A stretch of DNA of 64,000 nt from Gonatopus flavifemur (taxonomy: Eukaryota; Arthropoda; Insecta; Hymenoptera; Dryinidae). Each line of letters opens with the position of its first letter. The first letter of the stretch is position 1. The notes beneath the pieces were generated by a model that saw only the letters and a list, made by a program, of their open reading frames with translations, was not told the origin of the DNA and made no database searches. The stretch lies in the NCBI GenBank assembly GCA_018340375.1, contig JAFFJZ010000004.1:46540001-46604000 (forward strand). The letters are read 5' to 3'. Both the position numbers and the translations under genes were made by a program. This document shows positions 20,995-31,632 of this stretch, one piece after another.

Positions 20995-22076
20995 TTTAAA
21001 TCTCTTACATTTTCATCCTGTTCAACCAAATTTACTGTTCGTCTACGGCATTCTGTATCGTCATGCCCCTGTAATTTGCAATTTCCGCAGAATTTTTTCG
21101 ACCTAGCTGAGGACCTACATTCTTCTATTACATGTCCGTTCATGTTACAAAACGTGCAATTCTTTTGGGATCTTATGTGCGCTCTGCATTCCTGTATAGA
21201 ATGCCCCGATCTCTTACAAAATATACAATATTTTTGGTTTTCGAAATTTCTCGGTTGTTGTTGTTGGGAATATCTTTGATTTTGGAACGTATTTGTTCTA
21301 GATTGTTGTGAATATTGTGGTTGTGAATTTTGATTTGCATGTTGAGTGTAATTTGTATTCCTATTAATGTTCGTACGTGTTGGCTGATGTATATTTTGTG
21401 TATTGCTCGTGTGTTGCCTTGTGTTTTGTGAATATGTATGTGGTTGTTGAACGTGCATCTCATGATTCCTTGTCCCTATTCGTGAAGGACATTCCCTATG
21501 AGTATGCCCTATCGTCCCACAGTATTGACAATCTTCGACTTTAAAATTTGTGAATTTATTAGTACCTAATCGTTTTGATCTGTTTTGCAGATATTCCCAC
21601 GATGCAACTGCTCTATCTATTGCTTCTCTCAAATTTTGTGGGTTTGTACTTGCTACCTTCGTTTCTAATTCATCATTCAATAATCCCGCAATGAAACTCG
21701 TTAACGCGGTCGTTTCTAAATTTGTTATTAATCCTGCTGCAATTTCGGTTGTATTATGTTCTTTTATCGACTCTCTAGCCCTCTCTTGTATATTTTGAAT
21801 TCTTCTCCCATACTCTATTGGATTTTCCCACTGTTCCTGCTTTGCAAAAGCCAACTCTAAGTGCCATTTGTTTCGAGATTTCTTGGGTACGTATATATTT
21901 TTTATCTCTTTAATCAAGTCATCTACGTTCGAGAATTCGATGTTGCCTAGGTTGAAATCCGCGTCTCCCCTTATTTTCGTTCTAATTATATTCGCGAATA
22001 ATTTTTCGTGCCCTGGTTGAATTAATTCTTTTGCTATTTTACATGACCGAATAAAAGAGCTAGCTGTTATGTTATT
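20985..22076 (-). CDS. gag: Gag (nucleocapsid with four CCHC knuckles)
   Basis: The frame is open for 363 codons. The N-terminal two-thirds has the WENPIEYGRRI and FIAGLLNDELETKV style of Gypsy capsid. The C-terminal part has four CX2CX4HX4C zinc knuckles (CQYC, CIFC, CTFC, CGNC), spanning about codons 181-345; one or two is more usual, and the Q/N/H-rich spacer between the first and the second is long. No in-frame ATG exists before an internal one; an ATG at 22080-22078 sits one base out of frame right at the start of the open frame, so an indel in the adjacent A run, or non-AUG start, is possible. The frame ends in TAG four codons after the frameshift heptamer begins. Confidence 0.92.
   Translation of the reverse strand, partial: NNITASSFIRSCKIAKELIQPGHEKLFANIIRTKIRGDADFNLGNIEFSNVDDLIKEIKNIYVPKKSRNKWHLELAFAKQEQWENPIEYGRRIQNIQERARESIKEHNTTEIAAGLITNLETTALTSFIAGLLNDELETKVASTNPQNLREAIDRAVASWEYLQNRSKRLGTNKFTNFKVEDCQYCGTIGHTHRECPSRIGTRNHEMHVQQPHTYSQNTRQHTSNTQNIHQPTRTNINRNTNYTQHANQNSQPQYSQQSRTNTFQNQRYSQQQQPRNFENQKYCIFCKRSGHSIQECRAHIRSQKNCTFCNMNGHVIEECRSSARSKKFCGNCKLQGHDDTECRRRTVNLVEQDENVRDLNLD
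20994..21000 (-). promoter_or_regulatory. -1 ribosomal frameshift heptamer (TTTAAAC) at the gag-pol junction
   Basis: In the gag frame the codons are GAT TTA AAC, giving T TTA AAC, a canonical X XXY YYZ slippery site, three codons before the gag stop. Slipping back by one at this point leads directly into the open pol frame. A downstream stimulatory structure was not worked out. Confidence 0.82.
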
Positions 22077-22490
22077 TCATCCTGGATCCCGATTTTTTTT
22101 TGTGTCTTTTTTTTTTCAGTTACCTTCTGATTTATCTTCGTAGTTTGCGATATATATATATATATTTTTTTTTTTTTATTTATTCTTATTCTTGAATTTG
22201 TTCGAATTTTATCACTTCCTCGTGTTTTTTATTTTTATTTTGTTCACTTCATTTTTGCTTCTGTTCAAGATTCACTTTGTCTCTGGTCTTATTTTGGCGT
22301 TATCTCTTCCGTTAATTATGTTTTTTGGCTTATTTGTTAGTCACTTATTTTTTATTTCAGATTTTATGCAAATTCCGTCAGGTTTTTAGTCCACTTTGAT
22401 CGTATGTTTTTGTTATAAAAAAAAAAGAATATTTAGTTTTATTTTCTTTTATTTATTTGAATTTGGTTTTATTCGCGCTCTTGGGGCGAA
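22077..22490 (-). other. 5' leader of the Gypsy element
   Basis: AT-rich leader with T/A homopolymers and an AT microsatellite at about 22150-22165. On the minus strand a GAAG/GTAACT sequence (exon end at 22124) would serve as a splice donor for an env message; this is inference. Confidence 0.5.
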
Positions 22491-22503
22491 ACCGCTGCCA
22501 CCA
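22491..22503 (-). other. Primer-binding site, tRNA-Leu type
   Basis: Two bases inside the 5' LTR the minus strand reads TGGTGGCAGCGGT, complementary to the 3' end (including CCA) of the tRNA-Leu isoacceptor whose acceptor end is ACCGCTGCCA. The tRNA identity rests on remembered insect tRNA-Leu ends. Confidence 0.75.
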
Positions 22504-22505
22504 AA

Positions 22506-22769
22506 TGTAATGGTTGGGGTTTATGGAACAAATGTAAACTCAACTCCAGTGGAACTATTTGGATTTATTCTAGTTTGAGGAATACATTACTTGTCGGGTT
22601 GAGATTTGAGGAACGAGTGTGTCCCTTTCCGCGTCGGCTTGGAGGCCCAAGCCTCGGAAAAAGGGAAAGCGTCTCTCTTTGGGTTTTTCCCAGAGACCCC
22701 TAACTATTGGTATCGTGAGTTGAGAAGTGATCGTGTATGTGTGCGTGTGGGTGAGGCAGGGCCGTAACA
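22506..22769 (-). repeat. 5' LTR of the Gypsy element
   Basis: 264 bp, same ends as 12027-12290, three differences between them (two transitions and one more within the first 110 bp). Confidence 0.97.
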
Positions 22770-23028
22770 ATCACAACTGCAAACTAGTGGGATTATATCC
22801 GCTGCGCGATACGCAAATGATGCATGTGGACACAACAATCTATGGCAAAAAACAATTCATTTCAAATATAGGAATTTTATTACAATTGGAATTTTCCAAC
22901 TTTTATATAAAACCAATATGAAATACATTTTCTTAAACCCATTCTCTTGTTATATACAACATACTGTCGCTGCATTCATGGAAATATGTGAAACCTACGT
23001 CACTCAAATCATTTTCATTGAGAACTTT
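22770..23028. other. Gene-free flank
   Basis: Short stretch between the Gypsy 5' LTR and the decayed transposase gene; begins with the ATCA target duplication. Confidence 0.5.
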
Positions 23029-26000
23029 TCAGCTTGATAGTTCATTATCAATAATTTTATATGATTGTGTGTGATAATCGAGAAAACAATCATGTAATTG
23101 TTTGGTGATTAATCTAATAACATTACATTCTGCCACGATAATACATTCAATAATATAAAACATAGGACCCCCTTCATATGGTACCATGATAACTGAATTT
23201 CGTTTGATCATTCCTCCTCTGTATTTTATCCAACTTGCAGTGCATACATATTCTTTAAGATTGGTTGAAAGATCGTCCAATTGAGCAATTCTGGCACGGA
23301 GAGGAGCTGAACTGATAAGTTTCCATGAACCAACTACAATATCATCCTGTATCGATGGCGAATTACAAATGAATGGATTGTTCAATCGAAGTTGGTGTTT
23401 AAGTGCGATTGTACGACAAACTTTCACGCGACCAATGGTAGCTTTTGCGATCGTTTTACCTCCTCTATTCTTACTCTCATAACGCATCGAAGAAATTTTC
23501 CAAAGATTCCCTGCCCTCTCTAATATCTGTGGGTAATGGACTAAGAAGTGATGTTTGGGTTTCATTGAATCAGGAAATAATTGTGGATCAATTTCTAAGT
23601 ACTTATTGATTAAAACACCCAGATAATTATGAATACCATGAGATAGAATAGAACTAGATACAATATCTATCATCATTTTCAATAATATGATTAATTTCCA
23701 CACTGTAAAAAGGAAGTCTTAATCTGTTTGCATCTTAATTCAGCCATGGAATGAGCTGAATTCAAGACTGTCTTTTTACAGTGCAATGAGGATTTTCAAG
23801 AGGTATCTTTGATCCTAGAATCAAACACAAATGCCTAACAAGACAAAGCATCTCTGAAGATGACATGGCCAACTTTTTGTTTTTTTCAAGTGGATTTCTA
23901 AGATTTCCGGTGGTTTATTTTTATGCTCGTGAGATCAAAAATAGAATCCATTAATTTTATTATTCAAATCATCTGAAGCTAAGAATTCATCCACATTCAC
24001 AAGAGAATAGAATATCATGGCCAAATCGTACGCACAGACTCCTTCCAATAAATCGTGCATAGCGTCTACACATGTATTTTCTGTGACATGATAGTCTAAT
24101 TCATGAAAAATCCAATTTTCCTTCATTCCTCTCGCTGTAACATTATGCAAACTCACGTGATTTTCATAGTTTACAGAATTACGAAGAATGCATTGACGTT
24201 CATGAAATATTCCATTAATTTCATTTTTTTGAGCAACGCAAAATCGGCAAAAAACAGGGTTCGGAAACTCTCTGCAAATCCAAGGATACAATGTAACCCA
24301 AGGTTATCTCCCAATATTAATACTAATTTGGAGTACAATTTCATCTCTTTCCCAAAAATATGAACAGTGATACCTTCGTGTTCTAGCAGTCTTAATTCTT
24401 CTATAGCTTCATTGAAAACGAGAGCATTATTACAAATCTCACGATCTGAAGTATTAAACAGAATGAATAGAAAAATGTTTTCAATTTTGGACTGAAAAAT
24501 TGGTGGTAAGCATGGTATACTTAAATGACCTGCTTCACATTTATTTATGCCTTTGTGGCTGCCTGAAGGGTTGTTGACTTCATAGTCATCGTAATACATG
24601 AAAAGTGGGAAGAATATTTTATCTTCAAATGAAGCCATTTTCAATTTCAATAAGCTGCCTCGGATGAAATTAGATATTATTTCAGAATTGGATCGCAATG
24701 AATTCATATAATCTAACGTTGTTTCAAGTAACCCGGGGGTTTGACATAATGTTTTGAAAATTTTGCCAATTGGAATGAATTCAGCTGTCATTTTAACACG
24801 CTCAATAATCTTTTCACCATCTTCTTCTCGAAATTCGTTCCGTTCTCCAAGTGTGTAAGTTTCAGGTGAAATCGAAGTATCTCGTTCTACAAACTGACGG
24901 AAACGATGCCATTCTGTACCCGAATCAATAAAAGGTTTGAAAAACGAGTTCAATGATTCCTTAAATTCCAAAAAATGTATTGTCTTTTCAACATGAGGTT
25001 CCATGAAATTCTGCACATCCTCCTCAATCATCTCTACAATATTTTCTATCAAATTAGATGTCGCATTCAAGATGTCTTTGATCCTGATTCAAGGTATGTC
25101 CGGAAAATCGTACAACTTCGCTACAAACTGTATCACTTTTTCTGTGAAAACCGTTCTAGATGATGTATTTTTGGTTTTCTCAGAGTCAAAATTTTCTTTA
25201 TGATTTTTCGAATCGGCTTCAAAGGGTTGTGAGGTTCCTATAATGTCAAATTCTTCTTCTGAATCTGTATCTCCATGTACATAATTTTCGAAAATGATAC
25301 AGTCTGCATCCATTAAATCGTGCTGTGGAAAATTCTCATTCTCAGATATTGGAAGTGAAGAAGAATTATCAATCAATTCATCAAAGTTATTATTTGACAA
25401 ATGTTCAATGTTCTCCGTTTTGAGTGTTTCAAACGTTTATGCTTTTTGTATGAACCGAAAGACGAAAAACTCCTATCACAATCATGATCTTCGCACAAAT
25501 ATACTCTCAAATTTGAATGCAATATAGAAAAATGCCGTATCAGAGTTTCATCATCAGGAAACTTATCGTGGCAACTGAAGCAAGTAATGTTTTGAGACTT
25601 CTGATCGTCAAATTGTGACATTTGGAAGATTTTGATGAATGTGCAGGTAATATATTAGGTGATAGATTTTCTTTCATTATTTCTTTGAATTTTGTTGATA
25701 ATTCTTATAATAGTTCAATGGTGTCAGATTTTCATAGTATTTTATACGGGGTTTTATCTATTCATCCAACAATTTTTCTAATCAATTATTCAAGGAGCAT
25801 TTTTTTTTACTGAACAGCTCTTTGAGCTCACCAACTAAAACATTTACAGCAGGAGGGAATTTTCCGGTCGCTTTTGCAATACCAAATACACATATTTGAA
25901 TAAATAACCATAAGGATTTTGCTCGTGAAAGATATTCGGAATCAATCACATAAAATATCTCAAATGTTAGATCTAATGCTCGCAAATAGGTTTCCACTTG

Positions 26001-26564
26001 ATATGTAGTTTCATCAATGATAACATAAAATCCTATCGGATTCGTGATTGATCCAAGAACTACTGGAGTTAGTTGTCATTTTTCTCCAGTCTTCTGTAAT
26101 TTCGATCTGACCTTGAGCAAAGTTGAGTTCAAATCTGCTGCAGACTGAAATATTAGGATGAGGATCAGATAAAATATCTCAATAGATGTGAAATTCGAAT
26201 GAATTTGGAATATCAATCACAATTATTATCAATCACAATTAATTATATACAAGTATAACCCATTTTACGAAATATCAATGTATTTGTCAGACATGGTAAC
26301 AACATTGCTCCAAAAAAGATATGTATGTATACAAATAGAACTTACTTCAGCAAATGAAGTGAATGCTTCTCTTCTTTCATGAAGCGTGAATTTTCTTGAT
26401 TTTTTCAAAGATTTTGAGTTCTCTTGTTCAGCTCGATCGCCGACTTCATGTATTTTTCTTTCCAAATTCCCACGTTCCGAAGGTATAAGATAAGGTAATA
26501 AGTAAAATATCACCGAATCTTTTTGAACTACAATGAATATCCAATAATTATTCAAGTGTATCAC
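23029..26564 (-). pseudogene. Decayed CACTA/EnSpm-like transposase gene
   Basis: Pieces read in order on the minus strand. Possible N-terminal exons lie at 26564-26265 and 25997-25782 (FIQICVFGIAKATGKFPPAV). A C2H2-type zinc-finger region follows at 25621-25373 (CFSCHDKFP, CEDHDCDRSF). The core runs 25400-24171 and 24291-23935 with YYDDYEVNNPSGSHKGINK, ILGDNLGLH, CRFC and DAMHDLLEGVC, and the C-terminal part is 23703-23029 (KPKHHFLVHYPQIL, MRYESKNRGGKTIAK). These are marks of a large animal transposase family usually grouped with CACTA/EnSpm; that name is from memory. Breaks: a frameshift near 25435, an in-frame TGA near 25096, another frameshift near 24275, and a MITE at 23701. It cannot encode one protein. 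Confidence 0.7.
23701..23783. mobile_element. 83-bp MITE with CACTGTAAAAA ends
   Basis: Near-complete palindrome, CACTGTAAAAAGGAAGTC to its complement, with CA on both sides (2-bp duplication). It lies between coding pieces of the CACTA-like pseudogene; CACTG ends are what a CACTA-type transposase would recognise. Related, longer ends occur at 50847-51093. Confidence 0.85.
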
Positions 26565-26826
26565 TTCATTCCTTACTGTAAAATATGTATTCCACTTCCA
26601 TATATAAATGGATCATACCTTCACTTAATTGGGATGGAAGATAGATGAATGCTCGATCATTCACATCTTTGATATTTTTTGCGTCGATCAGTCTTGATGA
26701 TAAATGATTTTTTATTTCGTTCCAGTTATCGAAGAATAATGTTGCCTTAACACAATATGATTGTTTGGAATCATATTCAATCTGTGAAAATCAAAATTCA
26801 AACATCAAAACTATGAACCGTTTTAA

Positions 26827-27880
26827 CCCTTCAACTCCGAGTGCACTGATTTTTACCGTTGTTTTTAGAGCTGTATTGCGTAGAGAGAAAAGCTGGAAAA
26901 AAATTGGGACAAACATTTTTTACTATTTTCAAGTGTGTTCTTTCGAATGATGTAGTCAAAATTTGGAAAAAATGACTTTCGACCCCCTAATTTTCGAAAA
27001 CTATCTCAAAAAACGTACTTTTTACAACATGATGTTTTTTTAAATCTCATTTTTCGAAAACTTCCCGATGTCCAATCACCTTGGGACCAATTTTAAACGT
27101 GCACCCGATGTCTGAATATGGAGCAAACGTTTTTCCCAAATTAATTTTCATCTCCGATTAATTCAAAATGGCGTCCGAAATGGAAAATTTTGCCGGATAC
27201 GTTCAACTCTTGTGGCATACATTTTTCTATTGGCGATATTTTGCTGGAAATTGTCATACCAGGGTTTCCCGGGTCGCTGATTACGAATTTGCAGCTGCAT
27301 TTCCAAAATCTCCTCTCAAAATGGCGGATTCAAGATGACGGCTTATGACTTCGACTGTTTTTCAACAGTATGTCTTGGAAATTGAAATATAGGGGTTTTT
27401 TGGGTCGCTGATTACGAATTTGCAGTTGGATTTTCAGGACTCCTCTCAAAATGGCGGGTTCAAGATGGCGGCTTATGATTTCGAGTGTTTTTCAACAGTA
27501 TGCCTTGAAAATTGGTATGTAGCGGTTCTTGAGGACGCTAATTACCAATTTGCAATTGAATTCTTCAAAAATCTTTCTCAAAATGGTGGATTCAATATGG
27601 CGGCTCACAATTTTGGATATTTTCAAATAGCTGTCACTCAGAAACTATTGGACTTTTTCAAGGCAATATAGATGACATAAGACGTTCAAAATCCATCAAA
27701 GAATACTTGAACATTCATGAGAATTTTCTGATATACTTCGCAAAAATCTTCGTCACATCATTTTTTGAAAATAAGAAAAATTCTTCGAAAAACTCTGTAG
27801 AAATTATAGTGTATTCTTTAGGTCATTTCGAATGTTTCTCGAAGTATAAAAATTAGTCTAGAAGGTAGTAGTGCCCCAGC
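26827..27880. repeat. Left long inverted repeat of the piggyBac element, with minisatellite
   Basis: Matches the complement of 32865-33963. From about 27270 to 27610 it contains about three copies of a roughly 125-bp unit with CAAAATGGCGG, TTCAAGATGGCGG and TTTTTCAACAGTATG blocks, which are also present in the right arm. Confidence 0.85.
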
Positions 27881-28345
27881 TGAAAACTTTTTCAATGTTA
27901 TAGCAATCATCATAGCGACCATTTCGAACCGAATTTGAGAATGATGGTTTGATATACCTGTGACTGGATCAACCGCGGATAGTTATTGTACATTACTCAA
28001 ATTTTCACCCTCAGCCTTCGGAAATTCAAAGTTGCCCGATTCTCATCACGTGGAGGTGGGTGGCGTCGAGAATCATTTTATTTTTTTTTATTTTTTTTCA
28101 ACCTCCCCGTGAGATGATCGCGGGTCTTCCAGGGGGATATTCTAGATACCTGTCCTTGATATGCTTTTCATCCATCCTTGATAGTATCTGCTTCCTCCAC
28201 GTGGTGAGGAGGATAAGTATCTCAGATTTGGGTCTCTTTTCCGGGTGGAATAAACTATTCGAAAGGGAGAACTGGGAGAAATTGAATCATCCCGACGCCA
28301 GGAACATCGGCAGAAACGGAGGGAAAGCAAGGGGGAACCAGCGTT

Positions 28346-28478
28346 GCCAGTATTCCCTAGAAAAATCTTCAGCATCTGATGATTGGTTATTTCTTGTACA
28401 ATCGGCCAATCATATTTACAATTTGAAAAGAAATGACCGATGCCAAAAAATCTGAAGATTTTTCTAGGGAATACTGGC
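28346..28478. repeat. 27-bp-arm hairpin in the LINE 5' region
   Basis: The arm CCAGTATTCCCTAGAAAAA at 28346-28372 recurs as its complement at 28452-28478, with a loop of about 80 bp. It lies just before the endonuclease frame. Confidence 0.85.
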
Positions 28479-31400
28479 ATCACTGGGGGAAACTACCTTC
28501 CTTGACATCTTTCAATATTCCCGAGGGAATGAAATCTTTCTCCAAACCGAGAATTTATAATTTCAATTTATTAAGAAAAAGCAACAACAACATGATAGGG
28601 TTCTCTCAGGTAAAATACTCCGGAGGTAAATTAGCCTCCCATTCAGTTCTCCGGGTGAATGCTGCTCGAGAGAGCCTCATCAAACAAGATAGAGAACCAA
28701 AGAAGATAAGGAAGGGAGATAACATTCTCCGAGTCGGAGCGTGGAATGTTAGATCACTGAGACAAATAGGAGAATTAGAAAATTTGAAATTAGAAATTAA
28801 TAGGTTAGGTATCAATGTGATGGTTCAAGCAGGTGTGGGAATTATAATGCATAAAAGGGTAGGGAATAGGAAAGAAAATTATTTTCAACATAGCGAACGC
28901 GTAATGATGGTCAGAGTTAGAAAGGAACCGGTAAACACTGTTATAGTTCAAGTATACATGCCCACATCTGCGTACTCAGAGGAAGATATCGAAAAAACGT
29001 ACGATGAAATAGAAGACGTGATAGAATATGTGAAGGAAGAAGAAAATTTAATGATCATAGGCGACTGGAATGCGGTAGTACGGCAAGGAAAACAGGGCAA
29101 CATAATTGCGGGTTTGGGGTTAGGAGGAAGAAATGGAAGAGGACAACGTTTAATCGAATTCTGTGAAAGCCATAAAATGGTTATCACCAACACATTATTC
29201 AAGAATCATCCAAGACGAACCTATACTTAAAAAATGCCAGGAGATAAAGCAAGATATTAAATTGATTACATATTAGTAAAACAAAGATTTAGAAACCAAG
29301 TGAAAAGCTGTAAAACTTATCCAGGCGCGAATATAGATAGATATCACAATATGTTGCTGATGAAATATTATCTGGAATTCAAAGCTCTGAAGGAGAAAAG
29401 AAACATGCAAAAAGATGGAATTTGAAGAATCTCAAACGAGGAAAAACACAGGAGACATTCAAAGTGATGTTGGACGAAGAATTGGAGGATCGACAAGAGA
29501 AAGACTTGGAAATAGAGAGTAGATGGACAAATATGAAGGGGAACATAGAAGAATGTGCAGATGAAATTTTGAAGAACGATGGGATCGAGACCTAAGAAAC
29601 CATGGATAACAGAAGAAATTTTCGATTCAATTAATGAAAGGAGGAAATACAAGAATGAGAATAGTGAACAAGACCAGCAGACATACAAGGCACTGAGGAA
29701 TAGAATAATAAGAGAATCAAGGAAAGCAAAAGGACAACGGTTGGAGGGAAAATGTCAAGATATGGAAGTAAGATTACATCTAGGGAGAATGGATGAGGCA
29801 CATAGGATTGTTTGGAGATTTTTCGGACGAATGAAATCTAGAAGCACTAAGATTAAAAATTCTCTAGGGAAACAATTGGTAGGAATGGAGGAAAAAATAG
29901 AAGAATGGATTAATCATTTAGAAGATCTGTATAAAAGAAGCGATAGTATAGGATTCTTAGAAAGGGAGGAAGATGTCGATGAAGAAGGATTGGGAGATTC
30001 AATTTTGAGATCAGAAAGACAGGGCTTTGAAAGAATTGGAAAATAATAAAGCGTCAGGGATAGATGGCATAAGTGTGGACCTCATCGACGCTTCCAGTCA
30101 GAGAACTCGTGACGCACCGTTTGAATTGGTCAAAGATATGTACGAAATGGGTGGAGCACCGAAAGACTTCCAGAAGAATAAAATTGTCGCCATTCCAAAA
30201 AAACAAGGAGCAGACAAATGCGAGAACTACAGGACGATTAGTTTAACTTCACATGCCTCGAAAATACTGACAAAAATCATATACAGGAGAATAGAGAATG
30301 AAATAGAGAGTAGATCAGCAGAAGATCAGTTCGGTTTTAGGAAAAATAGGGGAACGCGGGAAGCAATATTAGCCCTCAGAACAGTAGTAGAGAAAAGTCT
30401 AGAGTTGAAAAAGTTTGTGTATATAGGTTTTGTGGATATACAAAAAGCATTCGATGATGTTGATTGGGAGAAGATGTTTACTATTTTGAAAGAGGTAGGA
30501 ATTAATTTTAGGGATAGGAGAATAATATATGAATTATATAAGAATCAGACCGCGATGATAGAAATAGAGGGTCAAAAAGGAGAAGCACAAATTAGGAGAG
30601 GGGTGAGACAAGGATGCTTACTATCGCTATTGATTTCCAATTCGTATATAGGAGAAGCGATGAACGAAGTGAAAGAGCAAGTGCAATTGAAATTACAGAT
30701 TCAAGGTGAAAATGTAAGCATGTTGAGATTTGCGGATGACATAGCTATATTAGCTACGATTGGTGCTGAGTTAGAAAATACTCTCAACACTATGAGAAAA
30801 ATATCACTAGACAAATATTGTATGAATATGAATCAGGACAAAACAGGATTCATGATTTGTACAACAGCGAAAACATCAAGAAGGCCGAGAATCAAAATAG
30901 ATGCAGAGACAATTCAGCAAGTCAAAGAATTCAAATATCTAGGTAGCATAATTACAGAAAACGGTGAAAGCGGAAGAGATATAAGAGCAAGAATAGCACA
31001 AGGGAAACAGGCTTTCCACCAAAAGAAACAGTTCCTATGTTCGAAGAATATTAGCTCAGCAGTAAGGAAGGAATTCTTGAAGAGTTACGTTTGGAGCACA
31101 GCATTATATGGTTGCGAAACTTGGACAATTGGAAAAACGGACCAACGAAGACTCGAAGCTTCTGAAATGTGGTGTTATAGAAGGATGCTTAGAATAAAGT
31201 GGATAGAGAAAGTAAAAAATGAATAAGTACTTGAGAAGGTAAATGAAAAAAGAAGTCTTTTGAGACAGGTCGTGAAAAGAAGGAGTAATCTGATAGGGCA
31301 CACATTAAGGCATGATAGCTTATTGGAAACAATATTGGAAAGAAAAATGAATGGTGAAACCCGAAGAGGTAGACCTAGATTAAGTTATATGAAGCAAATT

Positions 31401-31490
31401 ATACAAGATAAGGGTTGTCGTAGATATGCCGAAAATCAGCGGTTAGCGAATAATAGACAGGGTTGGAAGATTTCATCAAACCAGTCATAA
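28433..31490 (+). pseudogene. RTE endonuclease-reverse transcriptase (broken)
   Basis: Endonuclease: VGAWNVRSLRQIGELENLK at about 28735, then VYMPTSAY and MIIGDWNAV; about 40-45 residues between NVMVQ and AGVGIIM, which in relatives hold the SEVRW catalytic block, are missing. In-frame TAA codons occur at 29228 and about 29258, then frame changes. A middle region (29579-30046) leads into reverse transcriptase (30027-31226) with ASGIDGI, PKKQGADKCENYRTISLTS, GFRKNRGTREAI, VDIQKAFDDVDW, RQGCLLSLL and catalytic FADDIA; a TAA at 31224 cuts the C-terminal part (KRRSNLIGHTLRH, GRPRLSY), which then runs to 31490. Clade assignment (RTE) rests on domain style and the short-repeat tail. Confidence 0.9.
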
Positions 31491-31502
31491 GACTGATTAC
31501 TT

Positions 31503-31521
31503 CATGATGATGATGATGATG
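31503..31521 (+). repeat. (TGATGA)n tail of the LINE
   Basis: Short-repeat 3' end, same as that at 3503-3523 on the other strand. Confidence 0.85.
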
Positions 31522-31632
31522 ATTTTTTTAACATTTTTAAAAATTTTTTTAATTTTTATTCATTTTCATTTCTTAAATCTTTTTCATTCATTTCATTTCT
31601 ATAATTCCTTACTACTCCGTTTTTATCCATAT

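Larger units (their letters stand above)
12027..22769 (-). mobile_element. Gypsy-class env-bearing LTR retrotransposon (errantivirus-like), nearly intact, 10.7 kb
   Basis: Two 264-bp LTRs flank the unit, with the 4-bp duplication ATCA at 12023-12026 and 22770-22773. Read on the minus strand the order is 5' LTR, tRNA-Leu-type primer site, AT-rich leader, gag, pol (protease, reverse transcriptase, RNase H, integrase), env, a small extra frame, polypurine tract, 3' LTR. The LTRs differ at only three positions by eye, so insertion was recent. The pol order with integrase last and a baculovirus-F-like env place it with insect Gypsy/errantivirus elements. It is longer than typical members, mainly because pol is enlarged. 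Confidence 0.97.
28040..31521 (+). mobile_element. RTE-type LINE, copy B, near full length, nested in the piggyBac element
   Basis: About 3.5 kb, ending in the same (TGATGA)n tail as copy A. The 5' boundary is approximate, set by the end of the piggyBac arm. It holds an endonuclease then a reverse transcriptase in the order of RTE elements, and its coding is broken in several places. Confidence 0.85.

Noticed and set aside
23029..26564. Domesticated host gene
   Set aside because: Frameshifts, an in-frame stop and a MITE insertion argue for a dead transposon gene.
28142..28483. 113-codon minus frame in the LINE 5' region
   Set aside because: Overlaps the hairpin and has no domain.
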